NCBI RefSeq assembly: GCF_007786445.1
Contig: NZ_VNJI01000019.1
Coordinates: forward strand, 1-64,000
Source of the DNA: Paenibacillus cremeus
GTDB taxonomy: Bacteria; Bacillota; Bacilli; Paenibacillales; NBRC-103111
Length of the DNA: 64,000 nucleotides
Direction: 5' to 3'
The translations under genes were made by a program, and so were the position numbers. Of the stretch, positions 1 to 8,917 are shown in pieces (position 1 is the first letter of the stretch; every line of letters starts with the position of its first letter). Under the pieces are notes generated by a model that saw nothing but the letters and a program-made list of their open reading frames with translations, was not told where the DNA came from and made no database searches.

Positions 1-43
1 TGTTTGGCTCCATCTACACCCATCATAGGATTACCCTCCAAAG

Positions 44-77
44 TAAAAAAGACCGTATAGAGATAAATTCTACACGG
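44..77 (-). terminator. Rho-independent terminator after the importer-sulfatase operon
   Basis: Read on the minus strand, CCGTGTAGA pairs with TCTATACGG (nine pairs, one G-U) around a seven-base loop and is followed by TCTTTTTT. It lies about 100 bases past the last sulfatase stop codon and should end the operon. The bases between it and the stop contain no recognisable gene. Confidence 0.7.
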
Positions 78-176
78 CCCTCCAAAAAACCTATTAAATT
101 GATACGTTTGTCAACAGTCCCTAATATGCGGACCTGATTCGTCAACCTCCTCCCGAGGAGAAAAAAACATGGCACG

Positions 177-1586
177 TTATCCCGACTTACCTGCTTTTAT
201 ATTTTCTAAAAGCGCTCTCAATTCGCTCACAATGTCAGGATGCTCACCGAACAAATTGTGCTGCTCGCTTACATCCGCTTCCATATCGTACAGCTGGCCG
301 GGATAGTCATCCGAAGGCTGCCAGGCCGCAAAATCATAGCTGTTGCCGCCCGAGCCTCTGCAATCGATATATTTCCATTTGCCGCTTCGGATTGCCAGCG
401 TGCCATTAAAGGAATGATGAACAATGGCCTCCCGAGCCTCCAATGGGGCAGTTGGATCGGTCAAACAGCTAAGGAAGCTGAAGCTGTCTTCTCCTGCATT
501 CGTGGGCAGCCCGGTCCCTGTGATGTCCGCGCAGGTGGCGATGATGTCCGTCAGGCAGATCGGTTTGCTGCAGGTCGAGCTCTCGGGAATCCGGCCCTTC
601 CACCAAGCAATAAACGGAACACGATGTCCGCCGTCCCATAAATCGCGCTTCATCCCTTTCAGGTGCCCGGATGGATGGTGTCCGTAATCCTCGCGCAGAT
701 GCAGCGTGATATTCTCCGCGCCATTGTCGCTCGTGACAATAAACAGCGTATTGTCCGCAACGCCGCAGCGCTCAAGGGTTTCTTTAATGATTCCTACCAC
801 TGCATCCGTTTGTCGGACAAAATCACCGTACTCGCCTGCTCCGCTGCTGTTCTTAAATTCATCGGTCGGTACAACCGGGGTGTGCGGGGAGTTCACTGGG
901 AAATACAGCAAAAAGGGCTGTTCTGTGCCGCTTCGCTCTTCGATAAAGTGCACCGCTTCATTGGTGAGATCAGGCAGTACCTGCTCGTCTTCAAAGCCCG
1001 GAGCGATCCATCCGTCCCGGTTGCGGAAATATGGCCGACGGTCCCGCTCCCGCTTGTGCAGTGGAACGTCTGTGAATCGGCGATTCCGAATGTACACATA
1101 AGGCGGCATATCCAGCGATGCACTGATGCCAAAATAGTAATCGAAGCCCGCCCCGATCGGACCGCCTTGAATGTCCGCCTGCCAGTCGATCGTATCGCCT
1201 TCATTCTGATTGGCCACGACGCCATCTGTCGTAGGAAGTCCCATGCCCAGGTGCCATTTGCCGATACAGCCCGTGTAATAACCGGCTTGCTTCAGCAGCT
1301 TGGGCAGCGTCAGTCGATCCGGTTCAATCAGATCCGGGTCATAGCCGAACAAAACCCCTGCTTTCATCGGGGTTCTCCAGCAGTACCGTCCCGTGAGCAG
1401 CGCATATCTAGAGGGCGTACAAACGGCTGAGCTGGTATGCGCATCCGTGAACAGCATCCCTTCGTACGCCAGGTTATCCATATGGGGCGTTTCAATCTTG
1501 GAATTCGGATTACAGCATTTCACATCCCCGTATCCCAAATCGTCAGCCAAAATAATTACAATGTTCGGTCGATTACTGCTGCTCAC
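177..1586 (-). CDS. Sulfatase (formylglycine-dependent arylsulfatase family)
   Basis: This sulfatase hydrolyses sulfate esters, probably on an imported sulfated sugar. At 469 residues it has the full family pattern: metal-binding ADDLGYGD near residue 14, the cysteine-type formylglycine motif CTPSR with the modified Cys at residue 56, KWHLG, NSPHTP and TSDNGAEN. No signal peptide is visible, so it should be cytoplasmic. The start is GTG, preceded by AGGAGGGG, and both lie inside the end of the upstream sulfatase gene (14-base overlap), which suggests translational coupling. It is the last gene of a five-gene operon with an Lpl-type importer. The maturase that makes formylglycine is not in the window. 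The substrate cannot be read from the sequence. Confidence 0.92.
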   Translation of the reverse strand: MSSSNRPNIVIILADDLGYGDVKCCNPNSKIETPHMDNLAYEGMLFTDAHTSSAVCTPSRYALLTGRYCWRTPMKAGVLFGYDPDLIEPDRLTLPKLLKQAGYYTGCIGKWHLGMGLPTTDGVVANQNEGDTIDWQADIQGGPIGAGFDYYFGISASLDMPPYVYIRNRRFTDVPLHKRERDRRPYFRNRDGWIAPGFEDEQVLPDLTNEAVHFIEERSGTEQPFLLYFPVNSPHTPVVPTDEFKNSSGAGEYGDFVRQTDAVVGIIKETLERCGVADNTLFIVTSDNGAENITLHLREDYGHHPSGHLKGMKRDLWDGGHRVPFIAWWKGRIPESSTCSKPICLTDIIATCADITGTGLPTNAGEDSFSFLSCLTDPTAPLEAREAIVHHSFNGTLAIRSGKWKYIDCRGSGGNSYDFAAWQPSDDYPGQLYDMEADVSEQHNLFGEHPDIVSELRALLENIKAGKSG

Positions 1587-2865
1587 GCTTTACCCCTCCT
1601 TCTTCGCCATGGATATCGCGTATCCACTCGTCTAGCTGCCGCTGAAGCTCAGCGACCACTTCAGGAAATTGCTCTGCCACGTTGTTTTGTTCGCTCAGAT
1701 CGCTGGATAGGTCAAACAAACCCAGACTCGCGTCTCCTTCCATCCCCTTCGCACCTACCAGCAGCTTCCACTGCCCGCTGCGTACGGCGTGCTGATCGCC
1801 ATTTTTCCAGAACAATGTCCTCGCACGTGGTGGAGTCTGATCCAGGAGGCATGACGCGAGGCTAACTCCGTCGAGCCTATGTCCTTCAGGCACAGCTGCA
1901 CCGCAGATGTCCAGCATAGTCGGCATAATGTCGATGGAGATAACTGATTCACTGCACGTTGTCCCTGGCTTAATACGTCCGGGCCACCTGACAATGGCCG
2001 GTACGCGGTGACCGCCCTCCCATAGATCGTTTTTGTAGCCTCGCAAAGGTCCGTTGGAGCCGAGCGGCACACCGCCGTTATCGGAGAAGAATACGATCAA
2101 GGTGTCGCGATCCAAGTCCATCTGCTGTAACACATCAAGGATCTCACCGATGCCTTTGTCCATCTCCTGCACCATTTCGCGGTACGCTTCCTTCTGATCT
2201 TCACGGCTCCCCTTGGCGGGGAAGGTGCCACCGACCACTCGGTCCGCCTTGTCATTAGGCCCTTGGTACGGATAGTGTGGAGCCTCGTGAGCGACATAGA
2301 GCAAGAAGGGTCGGTCATTATTCTCGCGAATGAACTCAATCGAATGCTGCGTAACCAAATGTGTAACATACCCGGGCTCATCGACTAACTGGTCTTGATC
2401 CCACCAATCGCTGACTCCGGTTTGATCGATATGCGAAATGTAGTCCACATTCCCAGCCACGTAGCCTCTAAACTGATCAAAGCCATGATAAATCGGGTTA
2501 AATTGCTTCTCGTAGCCCAAATGCCATTTGCCGAAAACGGCCGTTGCATAGCCGCTGCCCTGCAATAGCTTGCTGACCGTGATCTCCTGCGGCTTCAATC
2601 CAAGATGGCGATGCTTCGCCGCGGTAATGACGCCGTCAATGCCGGCTCTTTGCTGGTAGCGACCGGTCAAGAGACCGGCTCGGGTCGGACTGCATACAGC
2701 GCCGCTCGAATGAAAATCCGTGAAGGCCATCCCTTCGGCAGCGAGCCGGTCAATATTCGGAGTATCGATCCATCCGTTGTAGCAGCTCGGGTCTCCATAG
2801 CCCATATCGTCGGCCAGAATGATAATGACATTCGGCTGCTTCCTCAGCTTCGAACTCGGTGTCAC
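1573..2865 (-). CDS. Sulfatase (formylglycine-dependent arylsulfatase family)
   Basis: This is a second sulfatase of about 430 residues in the same operon. Motifs are ADDMGYGD, the formylglycine site CSPTR with Cys at about residue 58, KWHLG, EAPHYPY, FFSDNGG and a C-terminal GGHRVPAIVRWPG block. No export signal is seen. I place the start at a GTG eight bases after GAAGGAG, giving MTPSSKLRK; a longer version would begin at a TTG inside the upstream permease gene and is less likely. It follows the permease by 16 bases. The two sulfatases clearly differ in sequence, so they probably remove sulfate from different positions or sugars of one imported oligosaccharide (inference). Confidence 0.92.
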   Translation of the reverse strand: MTPSSKLRKQPNVIIILADDMGYGDPSCYNGWIDTPNIDRLAAEGMAFTDFHSSGAVCSPTRAGLLTGRYQQRAGIDGVITAAKHRHLGLKPQEITVSKLLQGSGYATAVFGKWHLGYEKQFNPIYHGFDQFRGYVAGNVDYISHIDQTGVSDWWDQDQLVDEPGYVTHLVTQHSIEFIRENNDRPFLLYVAHEAPHYPYQGPNDKADRVVGGTFPAKGSREDQKEAYREMVQEMDKGIGEILDVLQQMDLDRDTLIVFFSDNGGVPLGSNGPLRGYKNDLWEGGHRVPAIVRWPGRIKPGTTCSESVISIDIMPTMLDICGAAVPEGHRLDGVSLASCLLDQTPPRARTLFWKNGDQHAVRSGQWKLLVGAKGMEGDASLGLFDLSSDLSEQNNVAEQFPEVVAELQRQLDEWIRDIHGEEGGVKREQQ

Positions 2866-2881
2866 ATCCAACACTCCTTCT

Positions 2882-3754
2882 TCATCCTTTAACGGAGCCC
2901 AGCAGTAGGCCTTGGGCAAAATGCTTTTGCAAGAACGGATAAATCAGTAAGATCGGTACGGTCGATACGATGATGATCGCATTTTTAATCGTATCCGACG
3001 GAGGGATGGCCTCACTGCTGCCTGCTTGATCGAACGCCCCGGAGGATAAAATGACGATCTGCCGCAGCAGCACCTGAATCGGCCACTTTTTCGAATCATT
3101 GATAAACATTATGGCGTTGAAGAACGAATTCCAATGATACACCGCGTAAAACAAAGCGAAGCTGGCCAGCGCCGGAGCAGACAACGGCAGGACGATGCGA
3201 ATCAACGTCTGAAGCTCGTTGCAGCCATCCATTTTGGCGGATTCTTCGATCCCGTCCGGCAGCTGCTGGAAGAAATTTTTTAAGATGATTAAATAAAAAG
3301 GGCTCACAGCAAACGGGATAATGAGCGACCACAAGGAATCCAGCAGGCCCATGGTCTTCACGACGAGGAACAAGGGAATGATCCCGCCGTTGAACAGGAT
3401 GGTAAACAATACCAGCATGAGCACCACGCGCCTGCCCTTTAGATCCTTCCGCGCCAGCGGATACGCCATCAAGGAGGTGAAGACGAGATTTACCAGGGTG
3501 CCGATGACAGTGATATACACACTGACCCCCAAGCTCCGTAAGGTCGTGGACGACGAGAAAATAAACTTATAAGCCGCAAGCGAATATTGGGTAGAGATGA
3601 GAATGAACGTCTTGCTAAGCGCCTGCTCGGCGGATGCGAAGGAGTTCAGCAAAATATACAGAAAAGGCACCAGCGTAACGATAGCCATCACGGTTAAGAC
3701 TACATAGATGACTAGATCCAGCAGCTGGGATGCATAGGTTTTATCGGAAGGCAT
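2882..3754 (-). CDS. Carbohydrate ABC transporter permease, YtcP/MalG type
   Basis: Inner-membrane permease of a CUT1-family sugar importer, about 290 residues with six predicted membrane segments. The cytoplasmic EAA loop that docks the ATPase reads EESAKMDGCNELQTL. The C-terminus ends in the GLLLGSVKG form typical of YtcP-like proteins. The chosen ATG gives MPSDKTYASQ, sits about ten bases after AAGGGG and starts two bases after the upstream permease stop. Expected partners are the LplB-like permease and lipoprotein encoded just upstream. No ATPase gene accompanies them. Confidence 0.93.
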   Translation of the reverse strand: MPSDKTYASQLLDLVIYVVLTVMAIVTLVPFLYILLNSFASAEQALSKTFILISTQYSLAAYKFIFSSSTTLRSLGVSVYITVIGTLVNLVFTSLMAYPLARKDLKGRRVVLMLVLFTILFNGGIIPLFLVVKTMGLLDSLWSLIIPFAVSPFYLIILKNFFQQLPDGIEESAKMDGCNELQTLIRIVLPLSAPALASFALFYAVYHWNSFFNAIMFINDSKKWPIQVLLRQIVILSSGAFDQAGSSEAIPPSDTIKNAIIIVSTVPILLIYPFLQKHFAQGLLLGSVKG

Positions 3755-3756
3755 CT

Positions 3757-4722
3757 CTAGTACACCCCTTCTTCCCCAAGCTTCTTCGCACAATAATTGG
3801 CGCCAACGACCAAGATCAGCCCGATCACCGATTTGAACAGCCCCACCGCCGTACTGAAGCTGAAGCGCCCTTGCTGCACACCCATCCGATACACATACGT
3901 CTCGAACACTTCCCCTACTTCCCGGGTCATGCTGTTGAGGCTCAAGAAGATTTGCTCAAACCCGTTGTCGAGAAAATGGCCGAGCCGCAGCACCAGCAAA
4001 ATCACGATCGTACTACGGATCGCCGGAAGCGTAATGTGCCATATTTGACGCAGGCGCCCTGCCCCATCCATTCGCGCGGCTTCGTAGAGCTGTGGGTCGA
4101 CGCCGGCCAGCGCCGCCAGGAAAATAATCGTGCCCCAGCCGGTATCCTTCCAGATCACCTCCGACATGATCATCGTACGAAACCAGTCCGCGCTGACGAG
4201 AAAATTCACCTTTTGCCCGCCGAACTTGGCGATCAGCTCGTTGATGACTCCGCCCTCCGTCGTAAAAAATACATAGGCCATACCGATGACGACCACCCAG
4301 GATACGAAGTGAGGGATGTAGATCATCGTTTGTACGAACCGTTTAAACACTGCGATTCTCACTTCGTTAAGCATTAGTGCGACAAGGATCGGCAGCGGGA
4401 AATAAAAGGCTATGTTATAGACCGCCAGAATCGCCGTATTACGGAACAGCTGCCAGAACGCGCTGTCGGAGAAAAACTCGCGAAAATGCTCTACCCCGGC
4501 CCACTGACTGTGTAAGAACCCGAGGAATGGCTGGTAGTTTTGAAACGCGATTAGTACACCCCACATCGGGATATATTTGAACAGGATAAAATACAACACA
4601 CCCGGCAGCAGCATGAGATAGGACCATTTATTTTTGAGCACGTAACTGAATAAAGAGCCTCGTTTGGGCAAGCGATACGCAGCATGGGACTGGATGGACG
4701 AATTACTTGCCGATTTTGGCAT
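3757..4722 (-). CDS. Carbohydrate ABC transporter permease, LplB type
   Basis: First permease of the importer, about 321 residues. A short cytoplasmic N-terminus leads into a membrane segment (YLMLLPGVLYFILF), followed by the usual LplB landmarks IPMWGVLIAFQNYQPF and an EAA loop YEAARMDGAGRLRQIW. The gene overlaps the end of the binding-protein gene. Two in-frame ATGs lie four codons apart. I prefer the second (MPKSASN) because AGGA is five bases before it, whereas the AAGGAG before the first ATG is only one base away. Confidence 0.92.
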   Translation of the reverse strand: MPKSASNSSIQSHAAYRLPKRGSLFSYVLKNKWSYLMLLPGVLYFILFKYIPMWGVLIAFQNYQPFLGFLHSQWAGVEHFREFFSDSAFWQLFRNTAILAVYNIAFYFPLPILVALMLNEVRIAVFKRFVQTMIYIPHFVSWVVVIGMAYVFFTTEGGVINELIAKFGGQKVNFLVSADWFRTMIMSEVIWKDTGWGTIIFLAALAGVDPQLYEAARMDGAGRLRQIWHITLPAIRSTIVILLVLRLGHFLDNGFEQIFLSLNSMTREVGEVFETYVYRMGVQQGRFSFSTAVGLFKSVIGLILVVGANYCAKKLGEEGVY

Positions 4723-6238
4723 ACTGTTCCTCATACTCCTTAATCAATTTGTCGCCGTTGCTGCTGCGCCACTTTTGAATCGCATCGTTCCAGCCTTTCT
4801 CATCCAGCTGCCCCATGATGTATTTCGTTCTCGCGTCGTCGATAATTTTGGGATCCACTACCGTTTTGGACGTGAAGGGGGTGGAGAGGTCGTTGATGAT
4901 TTTCAACTCTTTATCGGTCACGACACTGGCGATCTCCGCGTCAAAAGAGTTGAGTCCGGCAGACACCCGGTCGGTGATTCCGTCCGCCACCATAATCCAG
5001 CGAAGCGGTACGACATCATTCGTAAACGCCTTGGCGTCCAGCAGGGTATTCTTGCCGTTTTCGACCTTGTAATGCTTGCCCTCGATGCCCAAAGCGACTA
5101 GCTTCTTCATGTCGTCGTCGGCCAATTTATCGAAGAAGGCCAGAATCTTTTTTAATTGCGCTTCCGTCTTGACGCTGCTCTTCGGAATCATGAATTCTCC
5201 GTTAAAGCCAGCGCCAGCCGAGGTTCTGTATTCCCCAGTCGGACCTTTCATCCGGTCGAACAGCGTTAATTTGGCTTTCGGATCGGCATCAGCCAGCGGA
5301 TTGAACTGCCCGTTCGTCAGCTGAGCGAAGGCCCCTGCGAATAAGCCGCCCTTCCCTTTATTGATGTAATCAATCAATTGATTCTGTGTGACGACGGCAA
5401 AGTCCTCATTGATCAGCTTCTCGCTGTACAGCTTTTTCATAAAATTCATCGCATCGAAGTAAGGCTTCGTCATGAAGGCCGGGGTAAACTTGCCGTCTAC
5501 CACTCCCCAGCTGTTCGGCGCTCCCATCCAAACCGCAACCCGGCCAAACGCACTGCCGTCGCTCGTTTCCACCAGCCCAACCGTATCGTTTTTGCCGTTT
5601 TTGTCCGGGTCGTTATTCTTGAAGGCCTTGATCGTCTCGTAGTATTCGTCCAGCGTTTGCGGGATTTTCATGCCCAGATTGTCCAGCCAATCCTTGCGGA
5701 TAATAATCGTCGACTCATTATTGCTTCGGAGCGACGGAATGCTGTACGCCTTCCCTTCAAAGGCTACGTTGTAGAGCGCATCCTTCCCAATCGTTTTGCT
5801 AAGGTTCGGATAGTCCTTCAGATAAGGTCCCACCTCCCAGAACGCGCCGGAGCGCACAGCGTCAACGATATTGTCCAGCTTGGTGGTTCCTCTTCGCGGG
5901 ACGAGAATAACATTAGGGAGATTGCCGGAAGCGAGAGTTGTATTCACTTTTTCCTCATAGGACGGGTTGGGTGCCCAGTTGATTTTCAGCTTGGTGTTCG
6001 TGTGCTTCTCAATGATCCCAAAGGCCTCGTCGGCAGTAGGAGGCTGTGCGCTGTAGTATTTCAAGAGAAAGCTGATTTCGGTGGGACCGGTATCCTCTTG
6101 CTTGGTCTGAGCCTGCTGCTGAGTCCCTGCGGCGGGTGCACTTGACGAGCTGCAGCCGGCTAAAGCTCCCGAGAAGCCGAGCAGAAACACTAGCGGCAGC
6201 CCGACGGCTCGCGAGCTGGTGATGGGTTTCATTTTCAT
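4703..6238 (-). CDS. Extracellular solute-binding lipoprotein, LplA type
   Basis: Substrate-binding component of the importer, 511 residues. It has a lipoprotein signal peptide with lipobox LAGC (lipidated Cys 29) followed by a Ser/Ala/Gln-rich linker. The mature part has features typical of large LplA-like proteins that bind oligosaccharides, including NDPDKNGKNDTVGL, an EF-hand-like calcium loop. GGGAGGG lies eight bases before the ATG. It is the first gene of the operon, directly downstream of a YesN-type regulator, which probably controls it. The linked sulfatases suggest a sulfated ligand (inference). Confidence 0.93.
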   Translation of the reverse strand: MKMKPITSSRAVGLPLVFLLGFSGALAGCSSSSAPAAGTQQQAQTKQEDTGPTEISFLLKYYSAQPPTADEAFGIIEKHTNTKLKINWAPNPSYEEKVNTTLASGNLPNVILVPRRGTTKLDNIVDAVRSGAFWEVGPYLKDYPNLSKTIGKDALYNVAFEGKAYSIPSLRSNNESTIIIRKDWLDNLGMKIPQTLDEYYETIKAFKNNDPDKNGKNDTVGLVETSDGSAFGRVAVWMGAPNSWGVVDGKFTPAFMTKPYFDAMNFMKKLYSEKLINEDFAVVTQNQLIDYINKGKGGLFAGAFAQLTNGQFNPLADADPKAKLTLFDRMKGPTGEYRTSAGAGFNGEFMIPKSSVKTEAQLKKILAFFDKLADDDMKKLVALGIEGKHYKVENGKNTLLDAKAFTNDVVPLRWIMVADGITDRVSAGLNSFDAEIASVVTDKELKIINDLSTPFTSKTVVDPKIIDDARTKYIMGQLDEKGWNDAIQKWRSSNGDKLIKEYEEQYAKIGK

Positions 6239-6386
6239 TTTTGTAACCCTCCCTGAAAAATCTATGGTTCGGAGGAAGCCCCCTTAGGGTCAGCGTATCG
6301 CCGCAGAACGTTATCCGTCTATACTCCAAGGGGAACTATTTACGCCCTCGAGCGCCGTCAATCCTTAGGGAACTAGAGGGATATCC

Positions 6387-8678
6387 TTAGGGAACCTTGA
6401 AATGATCGGGCGGCCGATCCGCTTCATAACGATCCTTGAATTCACTGGGAGAGCTCCCCACCACCCGTCGAAAGGAGCGGCTGAAATTTTGCAGGTTGCT
6501 GTACTTCAATCGGTCGGCAATCTCAGTGATTGTCATATCGGTCTCGAGCAGCCATTCCTTAGCCTTCTGGATCCGGTACTGCAGTAAATAGTCGCTAAAA
6601 TTGATGCCTGTATCGTGACGGAATACGCGTTTGATGTAATTTGGGTGGTAATTGAGCCGGGCGGCGCATGATTCCAGCGTGAGGTCTTTATCATAATCGA
6701 GCTGAACGATGTCGATCATGTGCTCGGATATTTTTTTATTTTGCAGGTCGCGGCGTCTGGACATGATACGTACCATCGGCCGGAGGATGGCGTGAAGAAA
6801 CCATTGTTCGGTATCCTGTCTCGTCTTCAGTTCAAAAAATTGATCAAACACCGACGCTTTTTCATCCTGCAGTGCAGGAAAGCTCTCCCCTGTTTTCAGG
6901 ACCTCCTTGATCAAATCATTCAACAATCCTGCGAGCAAAACTTGATATTGCTTATAAGAGATATTGTGCTCCGCCAAGCTTTGCAAGCAGTCCAGAAGCG
7001 CTTGGGTTGCTGCCTTTTCATCCGCCAGCTTGAGCGCATCCATCAGGCTCTTCACGGCTTGATCCGGTATGAACAAGTGACTGTGCCGCTCCGGTCGTAC
7101 TTCTTCAATCCAAAGGATCGTGCCGGTGCCCGCTCGAAACTTGTACTGTAAAGCTTCCATGCTTTCATCAAAAGCAGTCGAAGCACCGGATAGTTCCGGA
7201 AATACCCGACTGAGCCCTATGCTGACCTTCAAGCCGAGAAACTGTTCCACTTGACTTTGCAGCAGGGAAGCAAACACGTAGATCTCCTCGGTGAAATGCT
7301 CCTTCGCCGGGTGGTCCCCTCCAAGCAGCAGCACCACGGATTTGTGAACGACCATCGCATGATACAGCTTGCTGTGGGGAATGACTTCGTAGGCGATGTT
7401 ATGAATCGCGAACAAAAGCAAGTCCACGTCCCGCTGCGTATACCGCGTCTCTTTCAATTCGTCGATGTCCACCGCCATCACACACATATGCTTCCACGGC
7501 CCGGCAAACCCGTACATGACCGAGGTAGGCTGGATTTCCTCTGCTCTGACTTTTCCTTCATACAGCTGAAGCACGAACAAATCCTTCAGCTGGGGCAGCT
7601 GCCTTTCGCTGCGGCGGAGCAGCTCGGTTTGGCCATCCAGCAGCGAGCTGAAGCGGCTCGAAAGAATTTGAAACTCATCCTTCCAATGCCCCGGTTTGAG
7701 CTCCTTGTTGGAATGCACGGCCGATTGATACAGCTGAAGAATCGGGGTGTACATCCGGCGGGAGATGAAGATCGAGATCAGCAGCGTTACCATAAAAATA
7801 CCGACACACGTCCACAGCGTGATCCAGCCGATCTCTTTGGAGCCGCTCAGGATGGTGGCGACCGGCGTTTTGGACACATACGTCCAGCCGTTGTAATCCG
7901 ACTTGCGGACAAGCACCGCTTCATCCCCGGACTTCGTGTGCATTGTCAAATACCCGGAGTCACCGGGCAGCTCGGCCAATTGCGTGGACAATGGTGTGCC
8001 CGATAAATCAGCTCCCAGCGCGGCATTTCGATTATCCAGCAAAACCCGGTTACGCTGATCCAGAATCAGATAGTCCCCAAGCAACTTGTCGGTCTTGATC
8101 AATCTGCTCAGGTCGCTGAACGGGATTCTCACAATGATAAATTCGTAATGCTCGGCAAAATCCGTCGGGGTTTTCTTGAGAAACCGTACGCCGCCGGAAG
8201 AAGGATTCGAGTTCAGCTCGTCCGGATCCAGCGACCATGAGGTATTTTGTTTGATCTCTCGAAAGCTTTGGCTTTCCTGCGGCTCCAAGCTTCTCAAGCC
8301 ATTGTTATTGATCAGCCAGCCCTTCTCGAAATTCACTAAGGAAATATCGGATATCGGCAAATCGATCGTCTGCAGCCTTTTCAATTCCTTGGACAGCTGA
8401 TTCACCACGTCAAACTGGCGGAACGTGAGTGCTTGCCCCAGGCTGTCACCCACGAGTGGGGAGCTGCTAAACTGTACGACGGAGCGCTCGATCGTTTTTA
8501 ACATTTGTTCGACCCGCATTTGATTTTGCAGCAAAATTTGTTCATTCGCCTTGTAAATCGTTTCTTGCACCGAGGACGTCAGCTTGATATACGAGAATAG
8601 CCCCAGGGTGAGCACAGGGAAAATGCTGAGAAATAAACTGAAGACGATCAGCTTGAACAAAAATTTCGGAAAGCGCAT
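6387..8678 (-). CDS. Membrane-anchored AraC-family regulator, YesN type
   Basis: One-component sensor and regulator of about 763 residues. An N-terminal membrane segment (about residues 6-31) and a second one (about 284-306) enclose an extracellular domain of some 250 residues that probably senses a sugar or the loaded binding protein. A long cytoplasmic linker follows, and the C-terminal 100 residues form a double helix-turn-helix AraC domain (LTLESCAARLNYHPNYIKRV and ITEIADRLKYSNLQNFSRSF). I chose the ATG giving MRFPKFLFK; an ATG 11 codons upstream lacks a ribosome site. It lies about 150 bases before the importer operon on the same strand and probably activates it. Confidence 0.88.
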   Translation of the reverse strand: MRFPKFLFKLIVFSLFLSIFPVLTLGLFSYIKLTSSVQETIYKANEQILLQNQMRVEQMLKTIERSVVQFSSSPLVGDSLGQALTFRQFDVVNQLSKELKRLQTIDLPISDISLVNFEKGWLINNNGLRSLEPQESQSFREIKQNTSWSLDPDELNSNPSSGGVRFLKKTPTDFAEHYEFIIVRIPFSDLSRLIKTDKLLGDYLILDQRNRVLLDNRNAALGADLSGTPLSTQLAELPGDSGYLTMHTKSGDEAVLVRKSDYNGWTYVSKTPVATILSGSKEIGWITLWTCVGIFMVTLLISIFISRRMYTPILQLYQSAVHSNKELKPGHWKDEFQILSSRFSSLLDGQTELLRRSERQLPQLKDLFVLQLYEGKVRAEEIQPTSVMYGFAGPWKHMCVMAVDIDELKETRYTQRDVDLLLFAIHNIAYEVIPHSKLYHAMVVHKSVVLLLGGDHPAKEHFTEEIYVFASLLQSQVEQFLGLKVSIGLSRVFPELSGASTAFDESMEALQYKFRAGTGTILWIEEVRPERHSHLFIPDQAVKSLMDALKLADEKAATQALLDCLQSLAEHNISYKQYQVLLAGLLNDLIKEVLKTGESFPALQDEKASVFDQFFELKTRQDTEQWFLHAILRPMVRIMSRRRDLQNKKISEHMIDIVQLDYDKDLTLESCAARLNYHPNYIKRVFRHDTGINFSDYLLQYRIQKAKEWLLETDMTITEIADRLKYSNLQNFSRSFRRVVGSSPSEFKDRYEADRPPDHFKVP

Positions 8679-8785
8679 TTCAGCCCCCACCCCATCAGCG
8701 GATTCCGGCATGTTATCTAGTGCTTTTGCTAGTAAAATTAATACTATATGCTTGTTCGGATTGGAATATATGCTTCACGGATGGA

Positions 8786-8816
8786 AAAGAAAAAAGCCGC
8801 AGCTGGATGCGACTTT
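8786..8816 (-). terminator. Second, backup terminator hairpin
   Basis: On the minus strand AAAGTCGCA and TGCGGCTTT form a nine-pair stem (one G-U) around TCCAGC, followed by a T-rich run. It stands about 50 bases past another terminator for the same minus-strand unit, so the dehydrogenase transcript seems to be stopped twice before the regulator gene. Confidence 0.6.
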
Positions 8817-8862
8817 TCACAGGTTAGGTTCCGATATAACCTTTTCGGCAAAATATAAAATA

Positions 8863-8901
8863 GAAAAAGCTGCCATCCTTGATTGATGATAGGCAGCCTT
8901 T
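8863..8901 (-). terminator. Rho-independent terminator after the 2-hydroxyacid dehydrogenase
   Basis: On the minus strand AAGGCTGCC pairs with GGCAGCTTT around a loop of about 17 bases, followed by T residues. It lies 17 bases past the dehydrogenase stop codon. Confidence 0.7.
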
Positions 8902-8917
8902 AGTGAGTATATGTTAA

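Noticed and set aside
141-160. CTCCTCGGGAGGAG inverted repeat near the left edge as a second terminator or ribosome site
   Set aside because: The stem has almost no loop, no T-run follows on the minus strand, and no start codon lies at a useful distance.
663-1430. Long plus-strand open frame inside the first sulfatase gene
   Set aside because: It is antisense to a sulfatase with full catalytic motifs, has no ribosome site, and its translation is Arg/His-rich without any recognisable domain.
7251-8006. 251-codon plus-strand frame inside the first YesN-type regulator gene
   Set aside because: It has no start signal, composition biased to His, Gln and Arg, and lies opposite a well-supported AraC regulator.
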